DNA from: Actinobacillus sp.
GTDB lineage: Bacteria > Pseudomonadota > Gammaproteobacteria > Enterobacterales > Pasteurellaceae
Length of the DNA stretch: 49,686 nucleotides
Assembly (NCBI GenBank): GCA_020026155.1
Contig: JAHHQX010000014.1
Span: 1 to 49,686 of the forward strand
Direction of reading: 5' to 3'
Shown here piece by piece: positions 26,745 to 35,617 of this stretch. The translations under genes were made by a program, and so were the position numbers. Within the stretch, counting starts at the first letter, position 1. Every line of letters begins with the position of its first letter. A model generated the notes under the pieces. It was not told the DNA's origin, searched no databases, and saw nothing but the letters and a program-made list of their open reading frames with translations.

Positions 26745-27434
26745 TTATAGAGAAGCTAAATCGATTTCTACACCAGCACCTTGAGTGGTTGAAAGGCTAA
26801 CTTTCTTGATGAAAATACCTTTTGCTGTAGATGGTTTTGCTTTGTTTAATGCAGCCATTAAAGCTTGTAAGTTTTCTTTTAACTGTTCTTCAGTGAAGTT
26901 AGCTTTACCGATGGTTGTGTGAACAATACCATTTTTGTCGTTACGGTAACGAACCTGACCAGATTTTGCATTTTTAACTGCGTCAGCAACGTTTGGAGTA
27001 ACAGTACCAACTTTAGGGTTTGGCATTAAACCACGTGGACCAAGGATTTGACCTAATTGACCAACAACGCGCATTGCATCTGGAGATGCGATAACAACGT
27101 CAAAGTTCATTTCACCTTTTTTCACTAATTCAGCTAAATCTTCCATACCAACTAAATCAGCACCAGCTTCTTTAGCAGCTTCAGCGTTAGCACCTTGAGT
27201 GAATACAGCTACACGTACTTCACGACCAGTTCCGTTTGGTAGTACAGTTGCACCACGTACGTTTTGGTCAGATTTACGAGGATCGATACCTAAGTTAACA
27301 GCAACGTCAACACTTTCAACGAATTTAGGTGTTGCGAATTGTTTTAATAAAGCTACTGCTTCTTTGATTTCATAAGCTTTAGTTGTATCAACCCCAGCTT
27401 TGATTGCTTTCATACGTTTAGTAAGTTTAGCCAT
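26745..27434 (-). CDS. rplA: 50S ribosomal protein L1
   Basis: Two-domain rRNA-binding protein of the L1 stalk, involved in E-site tRNA release and translational repressor of rplKA. 229 aa. Typical blocks are MAKLTKRMKAI, GATVLPNGTGR and LGQILGPRGLMPNPKVGTV. It starts 3 bases after the rplK stop, so the two are translationally coupled. Confidence 0.99.
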   Translation of the reverse strand: MAKLTKRMKAIKAGVDTTKAYEIKEAVALLKQFATPKFVESVDVAVNLGIDPRKSDQNVRGATVLPNGTGREVRVAVFTQGANAEAAKEAGADLVGMEDLAELVKKGEMNFDVVIASPDAMRVVGQLGQILGPRGLMPNPKVGTVTPNVADAVKNAKSGQVRYRNDKNGIVHTTIGKANFTEEQLKENLQALMAALNKAKPSTAKGIFIKKVSLSTTQGAGVEIDLASL

Positions 27435-27437
27435 TGA

Positions 27438-27866
27438 TTATTCCTCCACGACCAAACCCATTGAACGTGCAGTACCTTCAATAGATTTCATTTTAGTTTC
27501 GATAGTTGCACCAGTCATATCAGCTGCTTTTAATTCAGCGATTTCTTGTACTTGTGCTTTAGTCACTTTACCAACTTTATCTTTGTTTGGTTTACCAGAA
27601 CCAGATTTGATACCAGCCGCTTTTTTCAATAATACTGCTGCTGGAGGAGTTTTGGTAATGAAAGTGAATGAACGGTCAGCGTAAACTGTAATAACTACAG
27701 GAATTGGTAAACCTTTTTCCATTTCTGCAGTACGCGCATTGAATGCTTTACAGAATTCCATGATGTTCACACCTTGTTGACCTAGAGCAGGACCAACTGG
27801 TGGTGACGGGTTAGCCATACCAGCTGCAACTTGCAACTTAACATAGGCTTGGACTTTTTTAGCCAT
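27438..27866 (-). CDS. rplK: 50S ribosomal protein L11
   Basis: Binds the GTPase-associated centre of 23S rRNA and is needed for RelA activation. 142 aa, as in E. coli. The proline-rich N-domain (ANPSPPVGPALGQQG) and the C-terminal RNA-binding domain are intact. The leader (27867-27932) contains a GGG...CCC stem around AATAGCGCTATT (27885-27910), a candidate site for L1 feedback. Confidence 0.99.
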   Translation of the reverse strand: MAKKVQAYVKLQVAAGMANPSPPVGPALGQQGVNIMEFCKAFNARTAEMEKGLPIPVVITVYADRSFTFITKTPPAAVLLKKAAGIKSGSGKPNKDKVGKVTKAQVQEIAELKAADMTGATIETKMKSIEGTARSMGLVVEE

Positions 27867-27884
27867 TTTTAATTTCCTCTAATT

Positions 27885-27910
27885 TGGGTAATAGCGCTAT
27901 TGCTAGCTCC
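27885..27910 (-). promoter_or_regulatory. Leader hairpin of rplKA, possible L1-binding site
   Basis: GGGAGCTAGCAATAGCGCTATTACCC (on the minus strand, spanning this interval) is stem-forming, with a perfectly palindromic AATAGCGCTATT. L1 represses rplKA in E. coli through a leader structure. The exact equivalence is inferred. Confidence 0.4.
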
Positions 27911-27932
27911 CCTGTGTGTAAAAAAGAGTCGC

Positions 27933-27961
27933 ATTTTAGTAAAATGTGACCATAATTTCAA
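27933..27961 (-). promoter_or_regulatory. Promoter of rplKA
   Basis: On the minus strand TTGAAA (27956-27961), a 17-bp spacer and TAAAAT (27933-27938). Confidence 0.7.
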
Positions 27962-27977
27962 GTAAAAATTATTAATA

Positions 27978-28008
27978 ATCACGCCACGATTTTCGTGAAA
28001 AATTATTA
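27978..28008 (-). repeat. Copy F of the ACGCC element, flush with the nusG stop
   Basis: In the nusG direction the stop TAA runs straight into TAATTTTTCACGAAAATCG and then TGGCGTGAT. The element also contains a small CACG/CGTG stem and could act as the 3' end of the secE-nusG mRNA. Confidence 0.7.
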
Positions 28009-28560
28009 ATTTTTTTCTACTTGTGAAAACTCTAATTCAACCGGTGTTGCACGACCGAAGATAGAAACAGATACTTTTAAGCGACCTTTTTCGTAATCAA
28101 TTTCTTCAACTGTTCCGTTAAAGTCAGCGAATGGACCTTCTGTTACACGCACATCTTCACCCGGTTGGAACATAGTACGTGGTTTTGGTTTATCCGCGTT
28201 TTGTTCTAAACGATTTAAGATTAAGTCTGCTTCGCGATTGCTAATCGGTGCTGGTTTATCTGGTGTACCACCGATAAAGCCCATTACACGTGGCACGCTA
28301 CGAACAAGTTGCCAGGTATAATCATTCATTTCCATTTTCACTAATACATAACCTGGGAAAAATTTACGTTCGCTTTTACGACGTTTTCCACCAACGTTTT
28401 CTACAACTTCTTCTGTAGGAACAAGCACTTCACTGAAAAGATCTTCCATTTCATGTTGTTTGATATATTCACGTAAAGTTGCTGCTACGCGCCCTTCATA
28501 ACCTGAAAAAGCTTGTAAAACGTACCAACGTTGCTTATTTGTTTTATTTTCTTCTGTCAT
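28006..28560 (-). CDS. nusG: Transcription termination/antitermination factor NusG
   Basis: Binds RNA polymerase and links it to Rho or to the ribosomal protein S10. 184 aa, with the NGN domain (RWYVLQAFSGYEGRVA ... FFPGYVLVKM) and a C-terminal KOW domain (GPFADFNGTVEEIDYEKGRLKV). It starts one base after the secE stop. Confidence 0.99.
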   Translation of the reverse strand: MTEENKTNKQRWYVLQAFSGYEGRVAATLREYIKQHEMEDLFSEVLVPTEEVVENVGGKRRKSERKFFPGYVLVKMEMNDYTWQLVRSVPRVMGFIGGTPDKPAPISNREADLILNRLEQNADKPKPRTMFQPGEDVRVTEGPFADFNGTVEEIDYEKGRLKVSVSIFGRATPVELEFSQVEKN

Positions 28561-28561
28561 A

Positions 28562-28978
28562 TTAGAACCTTAAATCTGTCAAGAAGTTAATTGTTGAAAC
28601 GATGATGCTGTCAAATCCCCATAAAATTAAGGAAACGGCAACGGTTACGCCTATAACAATTAAAGTCGTTTGCATAGTTTCTGGACGTGTCGGCCAGGTA
28701 ATTCTTCGTAATTCAATCTTTGATTCTTTTAAGAATTGACGTGCTTTTGCCCCTTGATTTGTCATTGCTGCAATACCTAAGGTGATAAGCAACCCAATAA
28801 TTACTGCAATAATACGAATAGGTGTGGCAAAACTATCTGCAAAATAAATGTTGCAGAATGCGATAACTGCGATAAGAACAACAACGATTACCCACAAAAG
28901 TTTATTTAACCCAGTAGATTTTGGTTGTTCAATTTCAGCTAATTGTTTTTGTTTCTTTTTTTGATTTTCCGTCGCCAT
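28562..28978 (-). CDS. secE: Preprotein translocase subunit SecE
   Basis: Clamp subunit of the SecYEG channel. 138 aa with three membrane helices (about 27-46, 53-72 and 104-129), the long gammaproteobacterial form. The amphipathic cytoplasmic helix ESKIELRRITWPTRPE stands before helix 3. The operon is secE-nusG with its own promoter (29032-29060). In E. coli tufB and a tRNA lie upstream; here upp is divergent instead. Confidence 0.98.
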   Translation of the reverse strand: MATENQKKKQKQLAEIEQPKSTGLNKLLWVIVVVLIAVIAFCNIYFADSFATPIRIIAVIIGLLITLGIAAMTNQGAKARQFLKESKIELRRITWPTRPETMQTTLIVIGVTVAVSLILWGFDSIIVSTINFLTDLRF

Positions 28979-29031
28979 AATTTAGCCTATTTTTTTAAGG
29001 TTAATAAGTGAAAAGTAATAAAAAACGCGGA

Positions 29032-29060
29032 ATTGTAGCACTTTATTTATTTATTGACCA
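29032..29060 (-). promoter_or_regulatory. Promoter of secE-nusG
   Basis: On the minus strand TGGTCA (29055-29060), a 17-bp spacer and TACAAT (29032-29037), with TGC making an extended -10. The spacer holds about three and a half tandem TTTA units (29042-29055). Confidence 0.65.
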
Positions 29061-29243
29061 TTAAAAACTGAAAATTCCATCGTTTCCATTTTAAACAATC
29101 TTTGTCTGTTGTTTGTCTAGCGGTAAATTTTTTTTGATTTCTAATTCTACTTTTCTCTTCTATTTTTTACCTAGGAAATGTGCTATTATTCTGCAATTTT
29201 GTAAAAAATTTGCGAACAATTCATAACACCAGAGGTACAAAAA

Positions 29244-29870
29244 ATGAAATTAGTAGAAGTAAAACATCCCTTGGTCAAACATAAACTCGGTTTAATGCGT
29301 GCTGGAGATATTTCCACCAAAGAATTCCGTGCATTAGCAACAGAAGTAGGAAGCTTATTAACTTACGAAGCTACTCAAAACTTGGAAACCGAGAAAGTTA
29401 CCATTAATGGCTGGTGTGGTCCAGTAGAAATTGATCAAATTAAAGGGAAAAAAGTGACGGTTGTTCCAATTTTGCGCGCAGGTTTAGGCATGATGGACGG
29501 TGTACTTGAGCATATGCCAAGTGCGCGTATTAGTGTCGTGGGCATGTATCGTAATGAGGAAACACTCGAACCTGTACCTTATTTCCAAAAACTTGCCAGT
29601 GACATGGACGAGCGTCTTGCAATCGTTGTTGACCCGATGCTTGCAACGGGTGGTTCCATGATTGCAACCATTGATCTTCTAAAAAAACAAGGTTGTAAGC
29701 AAATAAAAGTTCTGATTCTTGTTGCTGCTCCAGAAGGATTGAAAGCACTAGAAGCCGCACATCCTGATATTGAAGTGTATACCGCTTCAATTGATAAATG
29801 TTTAAATGAAGATGGCTATATTTTGCCTGGTTTAGGGGATGCGGGTGATAAGATTTTTGGAACGAAATAA
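29244..29870 (+). CDS. upp: Uracil phosphoribosyltransferase
   Basis: Salvages uracil to UMP with PRPP. 208 aa, the same as E. coli. The PRPP loop is VVDPMLATGGSM and the uracil-binding C-terminus is YILPGLGDAGDKIFGT. CAGAGG precedes the ATG. TGCTATTAT (29181-29189) may be an extended -10. It is monocistronic with a terminator, and no uracil permease is adjacent. Confidence 0.98.
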   Translation: MKLVEVKHPLVKHKLGLMRAGDISTKEFRALATEVGSLLTYEATQNLETEKVTINGWCGPVEIDQIKGKKVTVVPILRAGLGMMDGVLEHMPSARISVVGMYRNEETLEPVPYFQKLASDMDERLAIVVDPMLATGGSMIATIDLLKKQGCKQIKVLILVAAPEGLKALEAAHPDIEVYTASIDKCLNEDGYILPGLGDAGDKIFGTK

Positions 29871-29896
29871 TTCTTTTCACTCCATATGAAATAGAA

Positions 29897-29926
29897 AAAG
29901 GTTAAGTATCCACTTAACCTTTCTTC
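29897..29926. terminator. Terminator between upp and the YfhL-type ferredoxin gene
   Basis: The inverted repeat AAGGTTAAGT / ACTTAACCTT (about 29898-29907 and 29912-29921) lies between convergent genes with a T-rich right flank. Confidence 0.8.
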
Positions 29927-30187
29927 TTAAAGTTTATCGCCATGATGGATTAAAACAAACTTTTCCCAAAGCGTTTCTTGCGATTCTTGATGTTCAGGAT
30001 CAGTTTTAATACAGTTGGTGATAGGACAAACTTTTTGGCAAGTTGGCGTTTCGTAATGCCCCACGCATTCAGTGCATAAATTCGGATCAATTTCATAAAT
30101 ATTTTCTCCTACACTAATTGCATTATTTGGGCACTCTGGTAAACACATGTCGCAGTTTGTGCATTTTTCTGTAATTAAAAGTGCCAT
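29927..30187 (-). CDS. yfhL: YfhL-type 2[4Fe-4S] ferredoxin
   Basis: Small electron carrier, 86 aa, the same size as E. coli YfhL and alike along its whole length (MALLITEKCTNCDMC ... CTECVGHYETPTCQKVCPI). Cluster ligands are Cys9, 12, 15 and 19 and Cys38, 41, 50 and 54. The long spacing in the second motif is typical of the YfhL/Allochromatium type, which has very low redox potentials. An extra Cys59 follows the second motif. The electron partner is not apparent from the neighbours. Confidence 0.95.
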   Translation of the reverse strand: MALLITEKCTNCDMCLPECPNNAISVGENIYEIDPNLCTECVGHYETPTCQKVCPITNCIKTDPEHQESQETLWEKFVLIHHGDKL

Positions 30188-30300
30188 AAGTTCTCTAATC
30201 TTAAATTAATACAAAGTTTCCGATTATAAAGTTTTTATTTATAAAATTAAAGGATCAAAAAATAACTTACAAAAACGTTAAATTTAGGCAATAAATTTCC

Positions 30301-30329
30301 GTTACAATCTAAGAATAAGGGGGTATAAT
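30301..30329 (+). promoter_or_regulatory. Promoter of pgk
   Basis: GTTACA (30301-30306), a 17-bp spacer and a consensus -10 TATAAT (30324-30329), about 40 bases before the pgk start. Confidence 0.65.
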
Positions 30330-30366
30330 ACGCTCCGTTTAGAGTCTATTTATAGGAGAAATTAAT

Positions 30367-31551
30367 ATGTCCGTTATCAAAATGAAAGATCTTGATTTAC
30401 GCGGAAAAACTCTTTTTATCCGAGCTGACCTCAACGTTCCAATTAAAGATGGGGAAATCACTTCTGATGCTCGTATCGTAGCAACCATTCCAACTTTGAA
30501 ATATGCCCTAGAACAAGGTGCTAAAGTAATGGTTACTTCTCACCTTGGTCGTCCAACTGAAGGCGAATTCAATCCTGAATATTCATTACAAATCGTTGTA
30601 GACTATCTAAATAAACACCTAGAAGGGGTACCTGTTCGTTTAGTACGTGACTATTTAAATGGTGTTGAAGTTCGCGAAGGCGAAATCGTAGTATTAGAAA
30701 ACGTACGTATGAACAAAGGTGAAAAGAAAAATGATCCTGAATTAGCGAAAAAATATGCTGCTCTTTGCGATATTTTCGTTATGGATGCATTTGGTACAGC
30801 TCACCGAGCTCAAGCCTCAACTTATGGGGTTGCAGAGTTTGCACCTATCGCTTGTGCAGGTCCATTACTTGCTGCAGAACTTAACGCATTAGGCAAAGCA
30901 TTAAAAGAACCACAACGTCCAATGCTTGCAATTGTAGGTGGATCCAAAGTTTCAACCAAGCTTGAAGTATTAAATTCTCTTTCTCAAATTGCAGATAAAA
31001 TTATTGTCGGTGGCGGTATCTCTAATACCTTCGTCGCAGCTGCAGGTTACAACGTTGGTCTTTCTCTTTATGAAAAAGATTTAATTCCAGTTGCAAAAGA
31101 ACTTTCTGAAACTACTGATATTCCATTAGCTATTGACGTACGCGTTGGTAAAGAATTTTCTGATACTGCAGCCGCAACTGTAAAACCTGTTGATGCCGTT
31201 CTTGATGATGATGAAATTATGGATATCGGGGATAAAACAGCGGATCAATTAGCCGAAATCATTAAAGGTGCAAAAACTATTCTTTGGAATGGTCCTGTGG
31301 GTGTTTTTGAATTCCCTAACTTCCGTGTAGGTACTGAAAAAGTAGCACGTGCTATCGCTGAAGCAACTGCAAATGGCGCATTCTCAATTGCAGGTGGCGG
31401 TGATACATTAGCTGCGATTGATATGTTTGGTATTAAAGATAAAATCTCTTACATTTCAACTGGGGGCGGTGCTTTCTTAGAATTCGTAGAAGGTAAAGTT
31501 TTACCAGCAGTTGAAATTCTAGAAAAACGTGCAGCAGAAATGCAAGCATAA
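30367..31551 (+). CDS. pgk: Phosphoglycerate kinase
   Basis: Glycolytic enzyme that converts 1,3-bisphosphoglycerate and ADP to 3-phosphoglycerate and ATP. 394 aa (E. coli 387). The substrate loop RADLNVP, the ATP-site block GGSKVSTKLEVL, NGPVGVFE and the C-terminal STGGGAFLEFVEG are all present. AGGAGA precedes the ATG. fbaA follows after a terminator, the order known in enterobacteria. Confidence 0.99.
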   Translation: MSVIKMKDLDLRGKTLFIRADLNVPIKDGEITSDARIVATIPTLKYALEQGAKVMVTSHLGRPTEGEFNPEYSLQIVVDYLNKHLEGVPVRLVRDYLNGVEVREGEIVVLENVRMNKGEKKNDPELAKKYAALCDIFVMDAFGTAHRAQASTYGVAEFAPIACAGPLLAAELNALGKALKEPQRPMLAIVGGSKVSTKLEVLNSLSQIADKIIVGGGISNTFVAAAGYNVGLSLYEKDLIPVAKELSETTDIPLAIDVRVGKEFSDTAAATVKPVDAVLDDDEIMDIGDKTADQLAEIIKGAKTILWNGPVGVFEFPNFRVGTEKVARAIAEATANGAFSIAGGGDTLAAIDMFGIKDKISYISTGGGAFLEFVEGKVLPAVEILEKRAAEMQA

Positions 31552-31556
31552 GATGT

Positions 31557-31592
31557 AAAGTGCGGTTAAACGTCATTTATCCGCACTTTTTT
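31557..31592 (+). terminator. Terminator formed by paired uptake signal sequences, between pgk and fbaA
   Basis: AAAGTGCGG (31557-31565) and CCGCACTTT (31581-31589) pair and end in a T run. The left arm is a perfect AAGTGCGGT (31558-31566); the right arm has one mismatch. Read-through to fbaA is likely to be partial. Confidence 0.8.
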
Positions 31593-31633
31593 ATAAATTT
31601 TAGTTACTTATTTTGAGCTTAGAGGAAAATCTC

Positions 31634-32719
31634 ATGACAACTAGATTACTTGATATCGTAAAACCAGGCGTATTAACAGGCGATGATGTAAGTAAAGTTT
31701 TCGCTTATGCAAAAGAACATGGTTTCGCTATTCCTGCTGTAAACTGTGTAGGTTCTGACAGTGTCAATGCTGTGCTTGAAACTGCGGCTCGTGTAAATTC
31801 ACCCGTTATTATTCAATTCTCTAACGGTGGTGCAACCTTCTTCGCGGGTAAAGGCTTAAAAGAAACCCAAAGTGGTGTTCGCCAAGATGTATTAGGTGCT
31901 ATCGTAGGTGCAAAACAAGTTCATACTCTTGCAAAAGAATATGGTGTACCTGTTATCCTTCATACTGACCATGCAGCTAAAAAATTATTGCCTTGGATCG
32001 ATGGCCTACTTGAAGCAGGTGAAAAACACTTCGCAGAAACAGGTAAACCACTCTTCTCTTCTCACATGTTAGATTTATCAGAAGAACCTATGGCTGAAAA
32101 TATGGCGATTTGCCGTAAATACTTAGAACGTATGTCACGCATGGGTATGACTCTTGAAATCGAAATCGGGATCACTGGTGGGGAAGAAGATGGCGTTGAT
32201 AACAGCGATGTAGATGAAACTAAACTTTATACCCAACCACAAGATGTGCTTTATGTTTACGATCAATTAAGCCCAATCAGCCCACGTTTCACCATTGCTG
32301 CAGCATTTGGTAACGTGCATGGTGTTTACAAACCAGGTAACGTAAAACTTAAACCGTCCATCCTTGGTAAATCACAAGAATACGTTTCTAAAGAACGTAA
32401 TCTTCCACCAAAATCATTAAACTTCGTATTCCATGGTGGTAGCGGTTCAACAACTGAAGAAATCCGTGAAGCAATTAGCTATGGTGCAATCAAAATGAAT
32501 ATCGATACCGATACTCAATGGGCAGCATGGAAAGGGGTATTAGATTTCTATAAAGCGAATGAAGCTTACCTTCAATCACAATTAGGCAACCCAACTGGTC
32601 CTGATGCACCAAATAAAAAATACTACGATCCACGTGTATGGTTACGCAAATCAGAAGAATCTATGTCTAAACGCTTAGAAAAATCTTTCCATGATTTAAA
32701 CTGTATCGACGTACTATAA
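31634..32719 (+). CDS. fbaA: Fructose-bisphosphate aldolase, class II
   Basis: Zinc-dependent glycolytic aldolase. 361 aa from the ATG at 31634, which has AGAGGA at the right distance; a longer frame from a TTG is not needed. Metal and active-site blocks are HTDHAAKK, LEIEIGITGGEEDGVDN, GNVHGVYKPG and FHGGSGST. It follows pgk in the same direction. Confidence 0.98.
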   Translation: MTTRLLDIVKPGVLTGDDVSKVFAYAKEHGFAIPAVNCVGSDSVNAVLETAARVNSPVIIQFSNGGATFFAGKGLKETQSGVRQDVLGAIVGAKQVHTLAKEYGVPVILHTDHAAKKLLPWIDGLLEAGEKHFAETGKPLFSSHMLDLSEEPMAENMAICRKYLERMSRMGMTLEIEIGITGGEEDGVDNSDVDETKLYTQPQDVLYVYDQLSPISPRFTIAAAFGNVHGVYKPGNVKLKPSILGKSQEYVSKERNLPPKSLNFVFHGGSGSTTEEIREAISYGAIKMNIDTDTQWAAWKGVLDFYKANEAYLQSQLGNPTGPDAPNKKYYDPRVWLRKSEESMSKRLEKSFHDLNCIDVL

Positions 32720-32733
32720 AACGTATTTTTCTT

Positions 32734-32762
32734 AAAAGACCGCAAATTGCGGTCTTTTTTTT
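32734..32762 (+). terminator. Terminator after fbaA
   Basis: The inverted repeat AAAAGACCGCAA / TTGCGGTCTTTT (32734-32745 and 32747-32758) is followed by more T residues. Confidence 0.88.
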
Positions 32763-32786
32763 CATAAATTTTAATATTTTTTCTAT

Positions 32787-32814
32787 AAAAAAAGACTACT
32801 CACGTAGTCTTTTT
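32787..32814. terminator. Bidirectional terminator downstream of emrB
   Basis: AAAAGACTAC / GTAGTCTTTT (32790-32799 and 32804-32813) with A and T runs on both sides. Confidence 0.85.
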
Positions 32815-32815
32815 A

Positions 32816-32847
32816 CATAAATTTTTCGGAAAATTGTGGCGTGATTA
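32816..32847 (-). repeat. Copy G of the ACGCC element, flush with the emrB stop
   Basis: In the emrB direction the stop TAA is followed at once by TCACGCCACAATTTTCCG and then AAAAATTTATG. Confidence 0.7.
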
Positions 32848-34380
32848 ATTTATCGCATTATCTTTGTTTGGTTTAGAGAACCAAATAACGACGATCATAC
32901 TCAAAAATGCTAATGCAGATAGCCAGAAAATTTCGTTACTTGAGATAATAAACCCTTGTTGCGTAATTGTTTTTGCCAAGAACCCTGATGTTTGTTGTTG
33001 GCTCATCCCCATTGCTTCCATTTTATGGTAAAACTCTACAGAATTTTGCGTATATGGTGTAATAGATTCCACCAACCGCTCATGATGCAATGATTCACGG
33101 TTGTACCACATGTTCATCACTAATGAGGTCCCAATGGAGCCAGCTAGCGTCCGTGAGAAGTTGAATAGACTGGTCGCAGATGCCATTTTATTTTCTGGTA
33201 CTTCCGAAAGCGTAATATCGGTGAGTGGCATAAAGAAACACGCTACCGCCAACCCTTGGATAAATTGCGGAAACGCTACATCAAAAAATCCCATATCTGG
33301 TTCAAATACATACGCACGCCACATAAATGATGTTGCATACACAAGGAAGCTGAATGTCACTAACGCTCGCATATCAAATTTACTACTGTATTTCCCAATA
33401 ATTGGCATCACGATTAATGGAAGAATACCTACGGGTGCGGTCGCCAACCCTGCCCACGTTGCAGTATATCCATATACGGACTGTAATAGAATAGGGATTA
33501 ACACAATGGAGCCTATATAAAATAAGTAGGATAAAGAGGTACATAAACACCCAATAGAGAAATTCCACGATTTAAACAAGGATACATCCACAATTGGGTT
33601 ATCATCAGTCAACTCCCAAATCACCAACCAGATTAAACCAACAACAGCAATAATAGCTAAAATGACGATCTCTGTTGAACTAAACCAGTCATATTCACGA
33701 CCTTTATCAAGCATCAATTGCAATGCCCCCACCCCAAATACGAGGAGAATCAATCCAACCAAATCAACGGGTTCGCGTACAGTGGACGTTTCGCGATGAA
33801 GTAGAATTTTTCCTGATACCAATACCACAAAAATTCCTACGGGTACGTTGATAAAGAAAATCCAGCCCCAGGCTGCATTATCGCTGATCCATCCCCCCAG
33901 AATTGGTCCCACAACAGGTGCAATAACAACCGTCATCGCCCAGAAAGCCAAGGCAAGTGGTCGTTGTTTAGGTGGATAGTTATTTAATAATAGACTTTGT
34001 GATAGCGGAATAAGTGGGCCTGATACCGTACCTTGCATTACGCGGAAGAAAATAAGGACTTCAAGGTTTGAAGACATTCCACAACACCACGAAAAGAAGG
34101 TAAACAATGCTGTTGAGGCAAGAAATAATTTTACCTCACCAAAACGTTTTGCAAGCCACCCAGTAATTGGAATCGAAATGGCATTTGCCACACCAAATGA
34201 GGTAATAATCCAAGTCCCTTGTGAACTTGAGGCGCCGAGGTCACCAGAAATGGTAGGAATCGCCACATTAGCAATACTCGAATCTAGCACCTGCATAAAG
34301 GTTGCAAGTGCTAAAGAGATCGTCATAAAGGCTAATGTTATCCCAGTGACAGGTGGATAATTTTTTACTTCGACCTGCAT
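32845..34380 (-). CDS. emrB: Multidrug efflux MFS transporter EmrB
   Basis: Inner-membrane proton/drug antiporter of the 14-helix DHA2 family. It forms a tripartite pump with EmrA and an outer-membrane TolC-type channel. 511 aa, similar throughout to E. coli EmrB (LATFMQVLDSSIANVAIPTI, QGTWIITSFGVANAISIPITGWLAKR, INVPVGI, ELTDDNPIVD). Last gene of the operon, 5 bases after emrA. No tolC is in the window. Confidence 0.97.
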   Translation of the reverse strand: MQVEVKNYPPVTGITLAFMTISLALATFMQVLDSSIANVAIPTISGDLGASSSQGTWIITSFGVANAISIPITGWLAKRFGEVKLFLASTALFTFFSWCCGMSSNLEVLIFFRVMQGTVSGPLIPLSQSLLLNNYPPKQRPLALAFWAMTVVIAPVVGPILGGWISDNAAWGWIFFINVPVGIFVVLVSGKILLHRETSTVREPVDLVGLILLVFGVGALQLMLDKGREYDWFSSTEIVILAIIAVVGLIWLVIWELTDDNPIVDVSLFKSWNFSIGCLCTSLSYLFYIGSIVLIPILLQSVYGYTATWAGLATAPVGILPLIVMPIIGKYSSKFDMRALVTFSFLVYATSFMWRAYVFEPDMGFFDVAFPQFIQGLAVACFFMPLTDITLSEVPENKMASATSLFNFSRTLAGSIGTSLVMNMWYNRESLHHERLVESITPYTQNSVEFYHKMEAMGMSQQQTSGFLAKTITQQGFIISSNEIFWLSALAFLSMIVVIWFSKPNKDNAIN

Positions 34381-34385
34381 AGGGC

Positions 34386-35609
34386 TTAATCCCCGATATT
34401 ATCTTTAATAATTTGCTCGATCACATTATCAAGCTCACTTTCGTTGTAAGTGAGGACATCAGTTTTATACACCGCCTTAATCGGTTGTGCCGCGCGTAAT
34501 GTTTCCCCATCGGTATCAGTTACATCAACCCGTACTAGAGAAGATAATCCAAGACGTAGAGGATGCTTTTTAATCTGATCGGCTGGCAATGCAATACGCA
34601 CAGGTACACGCTGTACAATTTTAATCCAGTTTCCTGTCGCATTTTGTGCGGGTAATAAAGAGAAAGCACTTCCTGTACCCATCTCAATACCTTTTACAAT
34701 CCCATCAAATTTTACATCGTCACCATAAAGGTCAAAAGTAACACGTGCTTTTTGTCCTAAACGCATATCTTTCATTTGCGTTTCTTTAAAATTGGCTTCA
34801 ACCCACATTTGATTAGCTGGAACAACGGCCATTAGCGGCGTACCTGCGCCAATAGTTTCCCCTACTTGAACATTACGTTTTGCAACGTAGCCATCGACTG
34901 GACTTAATACTTTAGTGCGTTTTAAATTTAACCAAGCATCTTTTACACCCGTAATCGCAATTTTCACAGCGGGCTGTTGACGTAATGGCGTAGCAAGTAA
35001 TAAGGCTTTATTTGCAGCTAATTGATTTTGGGTAAGTTTTAAACTTGCTACTGCAGCATCATACGCATCTTTACTATGCGTTAACATAATATTAGAAGTT
35101 GAATTAGTTTTAGCCAAATTAACCTGACGCATGTAATCCGATTTTGTTTGTTTTACCGCAATTTGCTTTTGTACCACGGCAGCTTCAAGCTCTTTTACGC
35201 TATACATCAAATTGCGTTCTTTACGTACAACTTGAGCGAGCTCGTCTTTCGCGTGTGCAAATGCGAGCTCACGATCTTTTGGATTAAGTACCACTAACAC
35301 ATCACCTTGATGCACGTATTCTGTATTTTGCACATTAATTTGCATTACAGAACCTGCTACTTGAGAAGAAATCGCGACCTGATTACCATGTACATAAGCA
35401 TCGTCTGTTTCTTCAGATCCTCGAATAAAGAAGAACCAATATAAAAAGGATAAGATCACTACAATGAGAATAACTAGCCCAAAAATCGTCATTGATTTTT
35501 CACGCGCTTTTTTCTTAGTCGTTGTAGTTTCAATCATTGCACCGTCAGATGAATTTTTTGTAGAATCTTTCTCTTCTGGCTGTGCGGTTGATACATTTTG
35601 CTCTGCCAT
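34386..35609 (-). CDS. emrA: Multidrug efflux periplasmic adaptor EmrA
   Basis: Membrane fusion protein that joins EmrB to the outer-membrane channel. 407 aa. It has a cytoplasmic N-terminus, one membrane helix (about 41-61, MTIFGLVILIVVILSFLYWF), a lipoyl half-motif (YVHGNQVAISSQVAGSVMQI), a long alpha-hairpin (about 110-215), the second lipoyl half (SPVDGYVAKRNVQVGETIGAG) and a beta-barrel domain. It sits between emrR (8-base gap) and emrB (5-base gap). Confidence 0.97.
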   Translation of the reverse strand: MAEQNVSTAQPEEKDSTKNSSDGAMIETTTTKKKAREKSMTIFGLVILIVVILSFLYWFFFIRGSEETDDAYVHGNQVAISSQVAGSVMQINVQNTEYVHQGDVLVVLNPKDRELAFAHAKDELAQVVRKERNLMYSVKELEAAVVQKQIAVKQTKSDYMRQVNLAKTNSTSNIMLTHSKDAYDAAVASLKLTQNQLAANKALLLATPLRQQPAVKIAITGVKDAWLNLKRTKVLSPVDGYVAKRNVQVGETIGAGTPLMAVVPANQMWVEANFKETQMKDMRLGQKARVTFDLYGDDVKFDGIVKGIEMGTGSAFSLLPAQNATGNWIKIVQRVPVRIALPADQIKKHPLRLGLSSLVRVDVTDTDGETLRAAQPIKAVYKTDVLTYNESELDNVIEQIIKDNIGD

Positions 35610-35617
35610 AATTACCC

